Positions 37,388 to 47,010 of a stretch of 64,000 nucleotides of DNA are shown here, piece after piece. Numbering within the stretch: the first letter of the stretch is position 1; every line of letters starts with the position of its first letter. The notes under the pieces were generated by a model. The model worked only from the letters and a program-made list of their open reading frames with translations, was not told the origin of the DNA and did no database searches. A program made the translations under genes and the position numbers. Source of the stretch: Pacificibacter maritimus (GTDB lineage Bacteria; Pseudomonadota; Alphaproteobacteria; Rhodobacterales; Rhodobacteraceae); contig NZ_RKQK01000002.1 in the NCBI RefSeq assembly GCF_003814915.1, forward strand, positions 1 through 64,000, given 5' to 3'.

Positions 37388-38743
37388 CTACAGCGTCTCA
37401 ATGTAAATTAAAGCCTCCGCCAACCGTGATAAGGCCTCTTCTTGAGGATCTCGGGTGTTATTCATGATGCGTGTCAACTTGATGTAATTCGTTGCCGCCC
37501 CACCTAGACCTTCACTTTTGAATGGGTCTGTGTGAGCGAGCACCTGTTCGATAACAGATGCCGGCACTTTGATACTGCGCATCAATGTCGCCGCTGTTCG
37601 TCTAAGATCATGCCTGTGCCAACCTTCAGTTCCAGTCGCCTCATACAATGCGTTTTGAAAACGTTGCCAATTTCCCAGCTTTCCAGTGCCGTTACTGTTA
37701 GGGAAAACGAGCTCATTGGGCTGCATCGAGGTCCAACCCGGCAATACCTTAAGAATGTCGACGGCAGACTGAGACAACGGTAGGTCCTGCGATCTAGCAC
37801 CCCCTTTTGTAGATTTCACATGAGGCTTTCGCCAGACATTGTTTGTCCGATCAAGGTCTCGCCACCGCATTTCAACGACCTCTTCGCGGCGCGCAGCTGT
37901 GAACAGCATGAACCGCATCGCGATAGGTCGAAAGTCAGCTTTTGCATCCACTCTCAACTTGCCAATTTGAGGGGCTGGGTACTTTAGAAACGGCAATATC
38001 GCTTGAAGTTCCTCTTGCTTGAGAACTCGGTCGCGCTTGCCAGAAATCTGTGGGTCATTGCTCGCGGGATCATGGATATTCTCCAAGCCGACAACCTTTA
38101 ATAAAGGTAGACGTGATGAACCTAGTTTTGAATATGTATTTCGACCTGCCGCCCAATCGAGTACAGGGGAAAGATATAGCCGCGCTTTGGACGCTTGACC
38201 ATTTGCGGTATTCTTTGCCCCCAGTCTTTTGACAGCTTCATATCCATTCACACACTTTGCGAACTCTTCGACTGAAATAGAACTCACAGGTCGGTCCAGA
38301 AGAGCTTTAAAGACCCTTTCGATGACACGACCAGCTTGGGTGCGCTTCGTCCTTGGACCTGCTGGTGCCCAGATCTTTTTCGTTGCACCGAATACCGCTG
38401 CATACTCCCCTAGCAGCTCAAATAATGTTGGCGCATCGCTTGCCTCGGCCACAGCAGTACGCTTACTGCGTTTCTCACCGTTGATGTCCACACCAGACTT
38501 AAGAGCAATGCGTTTTCACGTTGCTTCGGCGCGCGCTTGCTTCAACGACATATCTGGATAACGACCCAGAGTAATTGTATGCAACTTACCATCTACGCCA
38601 CGCGCTTTTAGAGCGAATGAAATCTCTCCAGAGACTGACATGCGCGCAGGCAGGCCTGTGGTCGTCGCATCGGAATATTCTTCTCTCTTGCCAGTAGGCT
38701 TCAACTTACGAAGTTGAACGTCTGTTAATGCAGTCTTTGTCAT
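37388..38743 (-). pseudogene. P4-type tyrosine integrase split by one stop
   Basis: Reading from ATG 38743, an N-terminal arm-DNA-binding domain (MTKTALTDVQLRKLKPTGK, TLGRYPDMSLKQARAEAT) meets TGA at 38518-38516 and continues in the same frame to 37388. The catalytic domain has the Arg in TAARREEVVEMRW, the HxxR box HRHDLRRTA, the late His in LAHTDP and the Tyr in ATNYIKL. Total length would be about 451 residues, normal for the family. A CGA-to-TGA change is the simplest cause. Internal start could make a catalytic domain lacking the arm-binding part, which should not integrate properly. Confidence 0.88.
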
Positions 38744-38748
38744 TCCCA

Positions 38749-38772
38749 CTCTGGGGCTACACTGGGGCTACA
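38749..38772 (+). repeat. Right island repeats at the integrase promoter
   Basis: ctctggggctaca (38749-38761) followed at once by ctggggctaca (38762-38772). The first equals 20648-20660. Tandem copies here suit integrase arm-binding or autoregulatory sites. Confidence 0.6.
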
Positions 38773-39123
38773 CAATCAGCGACTTTCAGTCATATTAGAT
38801 GACATCAGCCGCGCCTCTATGCGACTATCGAAAAAGCATCAAGCTACTGAAAAAAAGTAATAATAATAAGAGAACATCCAAGTCTGATGGGGTAGTTTCA
38901 TCGTCACTGACATATGGCTCAAACCTGTAATGCTGGCGCAAATTATCGATGAGTATCTCCGCATAGGCGAACCAAGCGGGTGATTTTGACGTGGACCTGC
39001 CACGTTTTTGTGCCACCCAAGTGTTCGTTTAGGCCAGTTTGCGTTTGGATGCGGCCCTGTACTGCGACATCGCAGTGAAAATGAGGTCTGGATTGAGTGT
39101 GTAGCGTTTTCAATCACTGTCGC
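38773..39123. other. Island right flank, no gene supported
   Basis: About 350 bases. If the island has a right attachment core it should be here or just beyond; I found no copy of the tRNA-Phe 3' end. Two short minus-strand frames have no recognisable features. Confidence 0.45.
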
Positions 39124-39154
39124 TAAAGAAATCAAGGGCCTGTAAGCCCTTGAT
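39124..39154 (-). terminator. Terminator of the RTX gene
   Basis: atcaagggc (39131-39139) pairs with gcccttgat (39146-39154); on the minus strand the stem is followed by TTCTTT. It lies 58 bases past the RTX stop. Confidence 0.75.
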
Positions 39155-39211
39155 CTTAAGTCTGATTTCAACCCCACTTTTAATGTGCTTGGGTTTACAT
39201 GGGTAAAAAAT

Positions 39212-41287
39212 TTAGCACATCAACGCCTTATTGTTTTTCGCATGACGCTCGACGAAGCGTTTTACCACGCTCCCTTTGGGTGGAATATAGCGCGCAGAAA
39301 TCAGGGCTGTTTGCGTTTCAATATCAGGGAAAAGTTCAATAATTTCCGCACGTGCATCTTCTGTGACCGCTTTGAGTGCTTCAGGCCCAGTAAACAGGCT
39401 TTCTGTCGCAGCTCCGTTGGAAAAAACAATTTCATGTTCGTCAAACAGTATGTGGAAGTATTCGACATTCTCCGCGTCTTCGACGATCTCGATTCCAGGC
39501 AACTCGACCAGTTTGATCGCAGCGACCAATATTTCAGGAACCCCAAACATACGTTCAGCAATCGCGGAACGCACCAGAATTCTGTGCTGACGCGATACCA
39601 TGAGATCTGTCATCGGAGTGCCATTGCCAAGCGCACCAGCCGAAATTTTGATCGGCTTGAATTTTGGACGCGCAGCCAAAGCGTGACTGTCAAGTTTCGT
39701 GCTTCCTATCCAACGCAAGGGCTGCATGCCGTTGTCCATGGTCAAAACCATGCAGCCGACCTCTAGATCCTCAACATTCACGGGTCCGTTCGACGTGATG
39801 ATTTCAGATCCACGCGCAAAGCAAATGAGTTCGATCCCACTAAAGCTAAGGGTCTCGCCTGTGTCGAAGTTGACTGTCCCTGTCTTTGCACCACTGTCGT
39901 TCGGGTCAACGCTTGCCGTAATGGTATAGGTGCTTCTATCGATCGCGCTGAGATCAATGACATCAATATCCGTGGTATCGTCCACGCCAGATCCACCGAC
40001 GATAACATCGCCATTCGCATCTGCCGCAGAGCCAATGATGAACCTATCGTTGCCGTCGCCTCCCGACATGTTATCAGCGCCCGCACCACCTTCGATCGTG
40101 TCATTACCGCCACCACCATCAAGCGTGTCATTTCCCCCCAGACCCCAGATGATGTTGTCGAGATTGTTGCCTGTGATTGCGTTTTCACCAGCGCTACCAC
40201 GCACGTTTTCAAAGTTGTTTACAATCGTGCCGAAATTAATTGTCGTGCTGGTGCCGTCGTCATTCAGCGTGATACCTGTGTCGAGAGTGTTGACGAGCGC
40301 ATTATCGAGGGCGACGGTGTCGTTCCCCTCACCGCCGTCCAAAATATCCGGTGTACCGACAGTGAAGTACCCGATTTGGGCGTAGTCATCACCGCCCTCA
40401 AGATAGACTTCATCAGAGGCTGAGCTTGACGTGGAGGTTTCCCCATCGCTAAGCCAAACGTCATTGCCGTCGCCGCCATATACTATGTCAGCCCCATCGC
40501 CACCGGTGATTATATCGTTGCCAGCACCACCATAGATGGTGTCATTCCCAGCCCCCCCAAAAATGATGTCGTTGCCTTCACCGCCGCCGATTACGTCATT
40601 GCCTGCACCGCCATAGATTGTGTCATCACCAGCATCGCCAGAAATCGTGTCATTACCAGCTTGGCCATCAATCGTATCGTTGCCTTCACCACCAGAAATA
40701 ACATCGTTCCCGCTTCCCGCATTGATGGTGTCATCGCCGCCATTGCCATAGATCACATCGTCTCCGGATTGATATCCACCAAAAAGACCACCTGCATTGT
40801 AGTTGGTAATTTCGTCACCATCGGCATCGGTGTATCCGACATTCATGACTTCGCCATCGTCCGTGCCATCGACTATACCAGGCGTGGTGGCTGAAAGGCT
40901 GTAGGATGCGCCCTGATCAACAGTGATCCCAACAGCAACGCCAGCCAGCGCAGGGAAGCCATCTGGGGCATAGAGGTATAGCTCACCTGACGCGGTTTCG
41001 AAAATTGCGGCCTCGGTTGAGCCAAGTAACCCGCCCAGCACGCCGCCGATGAGCCCGCCATCAGAGCCGTTAAACGTTGCGACACCCACATAGGTGACGT
41101 TCTCGGGCGATCCGTCGATAACAATCGTGCTGGCCTCATTCGGGGTCAATACGCCGTCGTTATCTGTCAGAGAGATGTTTCCCCCTGCGACCCCTGAAAA
41201 ATTTGGTAAAACCGAAACATTCAGCAAAGACACAAGGTCGCCCGAGTAAGAGTACAATTGGTCAGTAAAATTTGCGGTTACAGGCAT
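39212..41287 (-). CDS. RTX calcium-binding protein with C-terminal Hint domain
   Basis: 691 residues. No N-terminal signal, as expected for type I secretion. The N-terminal 160 residues are beta-rich. About 180-290 and again 370-420 carry RTX nonapeptides (GGAGNDTIYGGAGND type) that bind calcium and fold outside the cell. At about 500-640 a Hint domain follows: ICFARGSEIITSNGPVNVED, the Cys being in the intein splice/cleavage position, then SRQHRILVRSAIAE. The tail of 50 residues is basic at the end. Known of the family: Hint domains can self-cleave; here this is only predicted. No type I exporter genes are adjacent. Confidence 0.9.
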   Translation of the reverse strand: MPVTANFTDQLYSYSGDLVSLLNVSVLPNFSGVAGGNISLTDNDGVLTPNEASTIVIDGSPENVTYVGVATFNGSDGGLIGGVLGGLLGSTEAAIFETASGELYLYAPDGFPALAGVAVGITVDQGASYSLSATTPGIVDGTDDGEVMNVGYTDADGDEITNYNAGGLFGGYQSGDDVIYGNGGDDTINAGSGNDVISGGEGNDTIDGQAGNDTISGDAGDDTIYGGAGNDVIGGGEGNDIIFGGAGNDTIYGGAGNDIITGGDGADIVYGGDGNDVWLSDGETSTSSSASDEVYLEGGDDYAQIGYFTVGTPDILDGGEGNDTVALDNALVNTLDTGITLNDDGTSTTINFGTIVNNFENVRGSAGENAITGNNLDNIIWGLGGNDTLDGGGGNDTIEGGAGADNMSGGDGNDRFIIGSAADANGDVIVGGSGVDDTTDIDVIDLSAIDRSTYTITASVDPNDSGAKTGTVNFDTGETLSFSGIELICFARGSEIITSNGPVNVEDLEVGCMVLTMDNGMQPLRWIGSTKLDSHALAARPKFKPIKISAGALGNGTPMTDLMVSRQHRILVRSAIAERMFGVPEILVAAIKLVELPGIEIVEDAENVEYFHILFDEHEIVFSNGAATESLFTGPEALKAVTEDARAEIIELFPDIETQTALISARYIPPKGSVVKRFVERHAKNNKALMC

Positions 41288-42748
41288 AGAATCAATCCTT
41301 TGTTAACACTAAGCCCCTAAAACAGGTGCTACGGTCCGAATTTCGACGCGCGCCACGGGTGTGGTGCCTCGGGATGGCCCCGCTCTGTCCGTACGTTTCA
41401 GACAGAGCGGAGAGTGTTCAAAAGACCTGGGTTTGGCGGGGACTGGAGCAGCCGAGCCAAAGGTGTCTTTTGAAACTTAGGCGGCCGAAGAAAAGCTAAA
41501 AAACTGACTGTCATTGTCGATTCTGTAACTTCACTCACGCACGCCACGGCACATTTTGGGAAAATGGGGTGGGGTGCCACATATCCTTATAGTTGTGTCC
41601 GCATAGAAACTTTGGCGCAATCAAAGTGATCTGTCTTGTCAAAAAAGGCAATTTGAGCGAGATGACATTTTTAGTTTCCTGAATCCGATACCCGTGGCAG
41701 TTTTCCGATATTCAGAGCGTCCAAATTATTAATATCTAAGCACAAATTTAGGTAAATCGCCATTTTCAGAGAGAATCATGATGATGATCCATGCTGTCGA
41801 GACCGATAAAACAGCCCAGATAACGCCCGAAAACCACTGAAAAACGCTGATAATATCATGTGTAGAAATACACTTATAAAGTGTGTTACCCTTCCCGAGC
41901 ATAAAAACATGATTAACGCCCGAAGGGATTGGCACTGCACAGACCTCTCTCAGCAGATCGCGTTTCGACACGCGATACAAGGAAGGTGTAAATACAGTCA
42001 GGCAATCGACTTGGCCCACATAAAAAGGGCCAAGTGAAGCGCCATACCCATCGGGCCCATGGGGTCTTTAGCCCCCCAAAAAAAGAGGAAGCCAGACAGG
42101 TCGCGGTACGATCAGAGGTCTCGCCAAGCTTGGCTTTAACAATCACCCGCAGCTCGCGTACATAGAGTAGTGTGGAGAAGAACCTGACGACTTAACGCCA
42201 CCGCCCGATCAAAATGACATCCCAGCGACACTATATGATGCCATCACAAAAGACTGACCTGCCCTAATCCGCGTTTAGGCAGCACTCACAGAATTGATCC
42301 ACACTGTGATGCTGAATGTTCTCGCCCTCAGATCGTTTATTGTCTTCCTTTGTCATTCGCAGGCGTGGCGCACCTAAGTGAGGGTCGCTTCAAATTTTAT
42401 TCCTGCACAGGGTACCAGCACACGCACGATCTACGCTAGGTTGTAAAGCACCACCTGCGGGCGGTCACAAAAAAGACAAACTTATCTAACAAAATCAGAT
42501 ATATGCGCCACATGATTCTGAAAACGCGCATCAAAAAGGAGAAAAAACGTAAACTTATCAACACCTCAGGGTTGAATTCGTTATGATGAACACCTTTGAA
42601 TTGATCATCATAGTAACACGACACATTTTCAACTTTGAGAGATTCCGTAACTGTTTAAGGGAGCGCGGCACCTGTATGCTGCGGTAAAAAGCATGATTAA
42701 TTTCAATATCACCTCTCTTGCGTTGCTTGCCATTCAAGGCAAAACGGC
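41288..42748. other. 1.46 kb gene-poor region
   Basis: Between divergent RTX and AraC genes. Contains a perfect 9-base hairpin (cgctctgtc 41381-41389 with gacagagcg 41401-41409). Minus-strand frames at 41729-42019 (96 codons, one possible membrane segment) and 41913-42146 lack RBS or family evidence and overlap each other, so neither is called. It may be a long regulatory region or the scar of lost genes. Confidence 0.5.
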
Positions 42749-43750
42749 ATGACAAGCTCATCTTTTTTCAATGCCGTGGATACCAAAAAACGTTCAGGGC
42801 AGGAAATCCGTTTCAACGAATGGGACGAGGTCAAAGAATGGGCGAAAGAACACGTGGCCCCTATTGATCTCATCCCGCTGAGCAGATCACATGAACCCCA
42901 TGGGGTCCTTAACTCTATGAAAGTCGGTCGCATCGGCTTCACATGCACCAAGTATGGTCAACCACTACTGATACATGTCGAGGGAAATTCTGCTGCGCCT
43001 GTGGTGGCAACCACCAACCTATGCGGACATACAATTCCCGAATTAGATGGGAAGGAAGCCCGCCTAAATCCAACAGGCAACAGTTTTGTATTTGACCTGT
43101 CTGATCGAGACCACCGAAGCCAATTGAGCAAGGATAATGTGCAATTGCAGCTTTCGTTTTGTCCAAGATTGCTTGATGAGGTCAGCCAAAGCTGGTTTGG
43201 CAATGCGCCTCACCGCAAAACATGGCAATTTAAAACGAGCTTTGGCGGTTCAGGGTCAAGCTGGCATTCTTGCTTGGATTACGTCACGCGGCTTATCGCT
43301 GAATCGCCGCAACCGATGTCGAGCCGCAATATACGGCATATCGAAGAAACTCTCGCCGCGAACCTGCTGGGAAGCTGGGCGGCACAGGCTGGCGTAGACC
43401 TAAATGCAGACCATCACCTTGTTGTCCCGCATATGGTCAGACAGGCCGAAGAATACATCATTGAACACGCAGCAGATGCGCCCACACTCGCCGAAGTGGC
43501 AAATACACTCGGCATCAGCGTACGCAATCTGTCCATGAACTTCAAAAAGTTCCGCGGCTGCACATTGGGTCAGTTCCTCAAGGAGCAAAGGTTGCAAGCC
43601 GCACGACGCGAATTGCGCGCAGGCGGCCAAGGCCGAACTGTAGGCCAGATTGCCGCGAGTTTGAGCTATATCCATATGGGAGAATTCGCCAAGGCCTATC
43701 GCGAACGTTTTGGCGAAAGGCCATCGGATACGTTGAAACGGTCTCACTGA
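42749..43750 (+). CDS. AraC-family transcriptional regulator
   Basis: 333 residues. The N-terminal 200 residues form an AraC-binding-like sensor domain (IDLIPLSRSHEPHGVLNSMK, LNPTGNSFVFDLSD). The C-terminal double helix-turn-helix is at about 235-330 (LAEVANTLGISVRNLSMNFK, ... YIHMGEFAKAYRERFGERPS). It is convergent with the SDR-GST-aldehyde dehydrogenase genes and may control them, or the RTX gene upstream. The inducer is unknown. Confidence 0.88.
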   Translation: MTSSSFFNAVDTKKRSGQEIRFNEWDEVKEWAKEHVAPIDLIPLSRSHEPHGVLNSMKVGRIGFTCTKYGQPLLIHVEGNSAAPVVATTNLCGHTIPELDGKEARLNPTGNSFVFDLSDRDHRSQLSKDNVQLQLSFCPRLLDEVSQSWFGNAPHRKTWQFKTSFGGSGSSWHSCLDYVTRLIAESPQPMSSRNIRHIEETLAANLLGSWAAQAGVDLNADHHLVVPHMVRQAEEYIIEHAADAPTLAEVANTLGISVRNLSMNFKKFRGCTLGQFLKEQRLQAARRELRAGGQGRTVGQIAASLSYIHMGEFAKAYRERFGERPSDTLKRSH

Positions 43751-43751
43751 T

Positions 43752-43789
43752 ATGGCGAGGGTGCACAAAAACTGGTGCGCCCTCACCAT
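43752..43789. terminator. Terminator between AraC and SDR genes
   Basis: A 15-base stem with one mismatch and one G-U pair (43752-43766 with 43775-43789) lies directly between the convergent stops. It can work on both strands. Confidence 0.65.
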
Positions 43790-43822
43790 ATCGTTTAGCC
43801 TAAGCTATACTGGTGTCCTCAA

Positions 43823-44452
43823 TCAGCTGAGGACCGCACTCAGCGCCTCGCCTGAGGATTGCATATTGAGTGCTTTGCCATCGAATTGACCCGTTATGGC
43901 TGCGCTGGCAAGAACCTGTGCCACATCCGCACGACTGGCTTGCGCAGCGATATCCACTTCGCTGCCCAAAACCATCTTTTCGGAACGCCCGTCATCATTC
44001 AAAGCAACAGGTCGGATGATCGCGTAGGTCAGGCCAGAGGCCTTCAAATGCTCATCCGCATCGTGCTTTGCTTGCAAGTAATGCGCCATTTCGCCCGAAG
44101 GGTTGCTTTGATCTGCCCCGATTGAGCTGAGCATCACGAAACGTTCGACGCCTGCCTCTTTGGCAAGATCAATCAAACGCATTGCGCCGTCGCGGTCGAC
44201 TTTATCGGTCATATCTGGGCCTGTGGTGCCGCCAGATCCCGCAGCAAAGACCACGACATCTGCGCCATCGCAGTCGTCTGATTGCAAGTTGGTCAAATCT
44301 GCTTGGCGCAGGCTTGTCGCTTCTGGAAGTTGGCTGGTGTCAGAGCTTTCGCGCACCAGTGCGGTCACAGTCTGCCCTTGATCAATCAGCTGTTGGGTTA
44401 AGATGCGGCCAGTTTTGCCTGTGGCTCCAGCGATCAGAATGTTCTTAGTCAT
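43823..44452 (-). CDS. Atypical SDR / NAD(P)-binding oxidoreductase
   Basis: 209 residues. N-terminal nucleotide-binding motif AGATGKTGRILTQQL. Later motifs VVFAAGSGG and FVMLSSIGAD place it in the biliverdin-reductase-B/YwnB-like group of atypical SDRs. These reduce flavins, quinones or similar compounds, or only bind NADP. It is the third gene of a leftward unit after aldehyde dehydrogenase and GST, 17 bases from GST. Substrate unknown. Confidence 0.82.
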   Translation of the reverse strand: MTKNILIAGATGKTGRILTQQLIDQGQTVTALVRESSDTSQLPEATSLRQADLTNLQSDDCDGADVVVFAAGSGGTTGPDMTDKVDRDGAMRLIDLAKEAGVERFVMLSSIGADQSNPSGEMAHYLQAKHDADEHLKASGLTYAIIRPVALNDDGRSEKMVLGSEVDIAAQASRADVAQVLASAAITGQFDGKALNMQSSGEALSAVLS

Positions 44453-44469
44453 GGTGTTTCCTTTCTAAC

Positions 44470-45084
44470 TTAAGCAGGCGGCGCCATTGGGCCTGCGGCT
44501 TGGGTTGCGGCGATATAGCCAGACTGCTGTTGCAGCGCGTCCCAGTAGTTTGAGATTGCGGGATGATCCCCCAGTAAATTCAATCGCGCCAAAAGAGCGA
44601 CGATGTATGACAACTGAATATCCGCCAGCATTGCGTCTTGGCCGAACAAGAGCGGCCCTTTGCCAATAAAGTCTGCGATGTAATCCAGATGCCGATTCAA
44701 AGCCGTGCGCGCAGCATCGGGGACAGGATCGCCAGAAAAGGCTGGCAAGATGGCCTGTGTCGCCACTTCAGCGAATGAGGCTTCGACATAATCAAACATT
44801 GCCTCATGCTGCCAATAGGCAAGCGTATCTTTGGGCGGTGTGTGGCTGTCATCACCGTATTTTGCTGCGAGATAGCGTAGGATTGTCGCGGATTCCGCGA
44901 CCATTTCGCCTTCGTCCTCGATGACTGGGGATTTTCCCAAAGGGTGGACCTGCTTCAAGGCATCAGGCGCACCAAAGCTTTCGGTGCGATCATAATCGAT
45001 GCGATTGCAGGGTTGGCCAAGGTCGGCCAAGAGCCACAACACACGGGTCGCGCGGGAATATTGTAATGCGTGCACTGTAATCAT
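44470..45084 (-). CDS. Glutathione S-transferase
   Basis: 204 residues. The N-terminal thioredoxin-like half contains ALQYSRATRVLWLLADLGQP and the glutathione-binding GKSPVIEDEGEMVAESATIL (cis-Pro plus Glu-Ser). The C-terminal helical half follows (MLADIQLSYIVALLARLNLL). It overlaps the aldehyde dehydrogenase gene by four bases (ATGA). Such proteins conjugate glutathione to electrophiles. With an aldehyde dehydrogenase and an SDR, the unit looks like detoxification of reactive carbonyls, an inference. Confidence 0.88.
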   Translation of the reverse strand: MITVHALQYSRATRVLWLLADLGQPCNRIDYDRTESFGAPDALKQVHPLGKSPVIEDEGEMVAESATILRYLAAKYGDDSHTPPKDTLAYWQHEAMFDYVEASFAEVATQAILPAFSGDPVPDAARTALNRHLDYIADFIGKGPLLFGQDAMLADIQLSYIVALLARLNLLGDHPAISNYWDALQQQSGYIAATQAAGPMAPPA

Positions 45085-46457
45085 GGTAAGAAAATCGCCT
45101 TTGCGTTTGTGAATTCTTTCATGCCAAAGCCGCCATGTTCGCGCCCATAGCCCGAGTCTTTCACGCCACCAAAGGGCATGTTTGGATCGGCTGCACCGAA
45201 TGAATTGATGTGCACCATGCCTGTGTCGAAATGATCACGGGCGAGTTTCACCGCACGATCTTCATCCTCGCTGAAGATACCGCCGCCCAAACCATATCGG
45301 CTGTCATTGGCGATGCGCATCGCGTCTTCATCATCCTTGGCACGGATCACGGCTGCAACAGGTCCAAAGATTTCATCATCGTAAGCGGGCATGCCAGGCT
45401 GAACTTCGGACAGAACCGTAGCGGGGTAATAGGCCCCCGTGCGATCAGGCGCATGGCCACCGCAAAGCAGTTTGGCCCCTTTGGCCACACTGTCATCGAC
45501 TTGACCTTTCACCGTATCAAACTGATCGGTCGAGGAGAGCGGCCCAAGTTGCGTGTCGTCATCCGTAGGGTCGCCCAAGGTGATGGCTTTCATTTGCGCA
45601 ACAAAGGCCGAAACAAAAGCATCATACACCCTGTCCGTCACGACGAAACGTTTCGCCGAAACACAGGTTTCGCCGTTGTTGTATAGGCGCCCCATGACGG
45701 AAAATTTGACCGCAGTTTCGATATCCGCGTCTTCCAAAACCAGATAGGCATCGTTTGAGCCTAGTTCTAGAACCGTCTTTTTCAGGGCCTTGGCCGCAAC
45801 ACTGCCGATGTGACGCCCAGCGCCATCGCTGCCAGTCATGGTCACGCCGCGCACCAAAGGATGTTCGATAAGCGTATCGCTGGTGTCATGGTCGATCAAA
45901 AGCACCTGAAACAGATCTTTTGGCAGACCAGCCTCTATGCAAAGTTCGCGCAGCCGCAAGCCAGAACCTGTGCAAATGCTGGCATGTTTCAGCACACAGG
46001 CGTTGCCTGCCATCAGGTTGGCGGCCAAAACACGAACGGGCTGATACAGTGGAAAATTCCACGGCTGGATCGAATAGATTACACCGATCGGCTGATGACT
46101 GACGATCCCGCGTGCCCCATCGGGGCCATGTGTACGCTCTTCGTCCGCCAATACATCGGGGCCGTTTTGTGCCGTGTAATCAAGAATAGCGGCACAGATT
46201 TCGACTTCGGTATGGCCGTCTTTGAGCAACTTACCCGTTTCACGGGTCATAAGCTGGGCCAGTTCGTCTGCCTTCTCGCGCAGCACCTTTGCGATTTTCG
46301 TGAGATATTCACCACGTTCCGCATGCGTTTTCTCACGCCAGTCCAAAAAGGCGTTATGGGCGGCCTCGAGCTTTTGAACTGCGTCTTCTTGCGTCATCAT
46401 CGGATAGGTTTCTATCACTTCGTTGGTCGCAGGGTTCGTTGTCGTGATCGTCGACAT
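45081..46457 (-). CDS. Aldehyde dehydrogenase, succinate-semialdehyde type
   Basis: 458 residues. Cofactor and active-site motifs: IQPWNFPLYQPVRVLAANLM, the general-base Glu in LELGSNDAYLVLEDAD, and the catalytic Cys in NNGETCVSAKRF. C-terminal MPFGGVKDSGYGREHGGFGM. Length and style resemble NAD-dependent succinate-semialdehyde dehydrogenase (Sad/YneI, about 462). The ATG follows GAAGGAGACATC. Substrate is uncertain; a short-chain aldehyde or succinate semialdehyde is likely. First gene of its unit. Confidence 0.88.
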   Translation of the reverse strand: MSTITTTNPATNEVIETYPMMTQEDAVQKLEAAHNAFLDWREKTHAERGEYLTKIAKVLREKADELAQLMTRETGKLLKDGHTEVEICAAILDYTAQNGPDVLADEERTHGPDGARGIVSHQPIGVIYSIQPWNFPLYQPVRVLAANLMAGNACVLKHASICTGSGLRLRELCIEAGLPKDLFQVLLIDHDTSDTLIEHPLVRGVTMTGSDGAGRHIGSVAAKALKKTVLELGSNDAYLVLEDADIETAVKFSVMGRLYNNGETCVSAKRFVVTDRVYDAFVSAFVAQMKAITLGDPTDDDTQLGPLSSTDQFDTVKGQVDDSVAKGAKLLCGGHAPDRTGAYYPATVLSEVQPGMPAYDDEIFGPVAAVIRAKDDEDAMRIANDSRYGLGGGIFSEDEDRAVKLARDHFDTGMVHINSFGAADPNMPFGGVKDSGYGREHGGFGMKEFTNAKAIFLP

Positions 46458-47010
46458 GATGTCTCCTTCAAGCGTTCGATTGTTGTAGGACCAACGTCGA
46501 AATCAGCTTTTGGTTCCATCCGTGACCCAGATAGGCCGCGCGTCTCACTGAAACGTGACCGTTTCGCGCAAACAGAACGGCAGGCTTGGATGGAACTCAA
46601 ACGCATCATAGCTCCAGCCGTCGGAGCAAAAGACTATCGCAAACGAAAGGAAGACGTGCAGATCGCAGCCCCACAGTCCATCTGGTTTTGATTAGGATCG
46701 AGGCAGCGTCGATCACCCCAAAGACATCGCCAAACGGCTTGGCGAGGTCGATGTTAAAAACGTGATCTATTCCAAAGGCAAATGCGTTGCACAAATGCCT
46801 GCCAAAACAACTGACAGTGCCGCGACATGTTACGGCCTAAAACTGACTGCTGTCCCCGTAGCGCCGATGAAAAGATACCTTAGCAGGCATAAAGTCACGA
46901 CAGTGGCACGCGATTGCCAGAAAAGAACAAAAACAGCGTACAAACTGCGCCCTGCTCGACACCTGTGGTATCGGCAGGTCTATTCACACGTGTATGCCGC
47001 AGGGGCGCTT
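46458..47010. other. 553-base region without a firm gene
   Basis: Between the aldehyde dehydrogenase promoter and the asparaginase stop. A plus-strand frame at about 46762-47139 (VKNVIYSKGKCVAQMPAKTT) and a minus-strand frame at 46606-46794 are open but carry no domain, and the first overlaps the asparaginase end. I treat it as non-coding or a decayed gene. Confidence 0.4.

Larger units (their letters stand above)
20585..38772. mobile_element. Decayed integrative island next to tRNA-Phe
   Basis: About 18 kb between tRNA-Phe and the P4-type integrase promoter. It contains integrase, AlpA-like regulator, serine-recombinase debris, a toxin-antitoxin module, small ORFs, long non-coding stretches and many interrupted genes, unlike the dense operons on either side. 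A 13-base repeat (ctctggggctaca) occurs near both ends. True attachment cores were not found: the tRNA 3' end is not duplicated on the right. Several intact genes (GGDEF-EAL, USP, SRAP, Slam pair) may be cargo or older chromosomal genes caught between insertions. Confidence 0.65.

Noticed and set aside
41729-42146. Two overlapping minus-strand frames of about 77-96 codons
   Set aside because: No RBS, no domain, and the two overlap in different frames.
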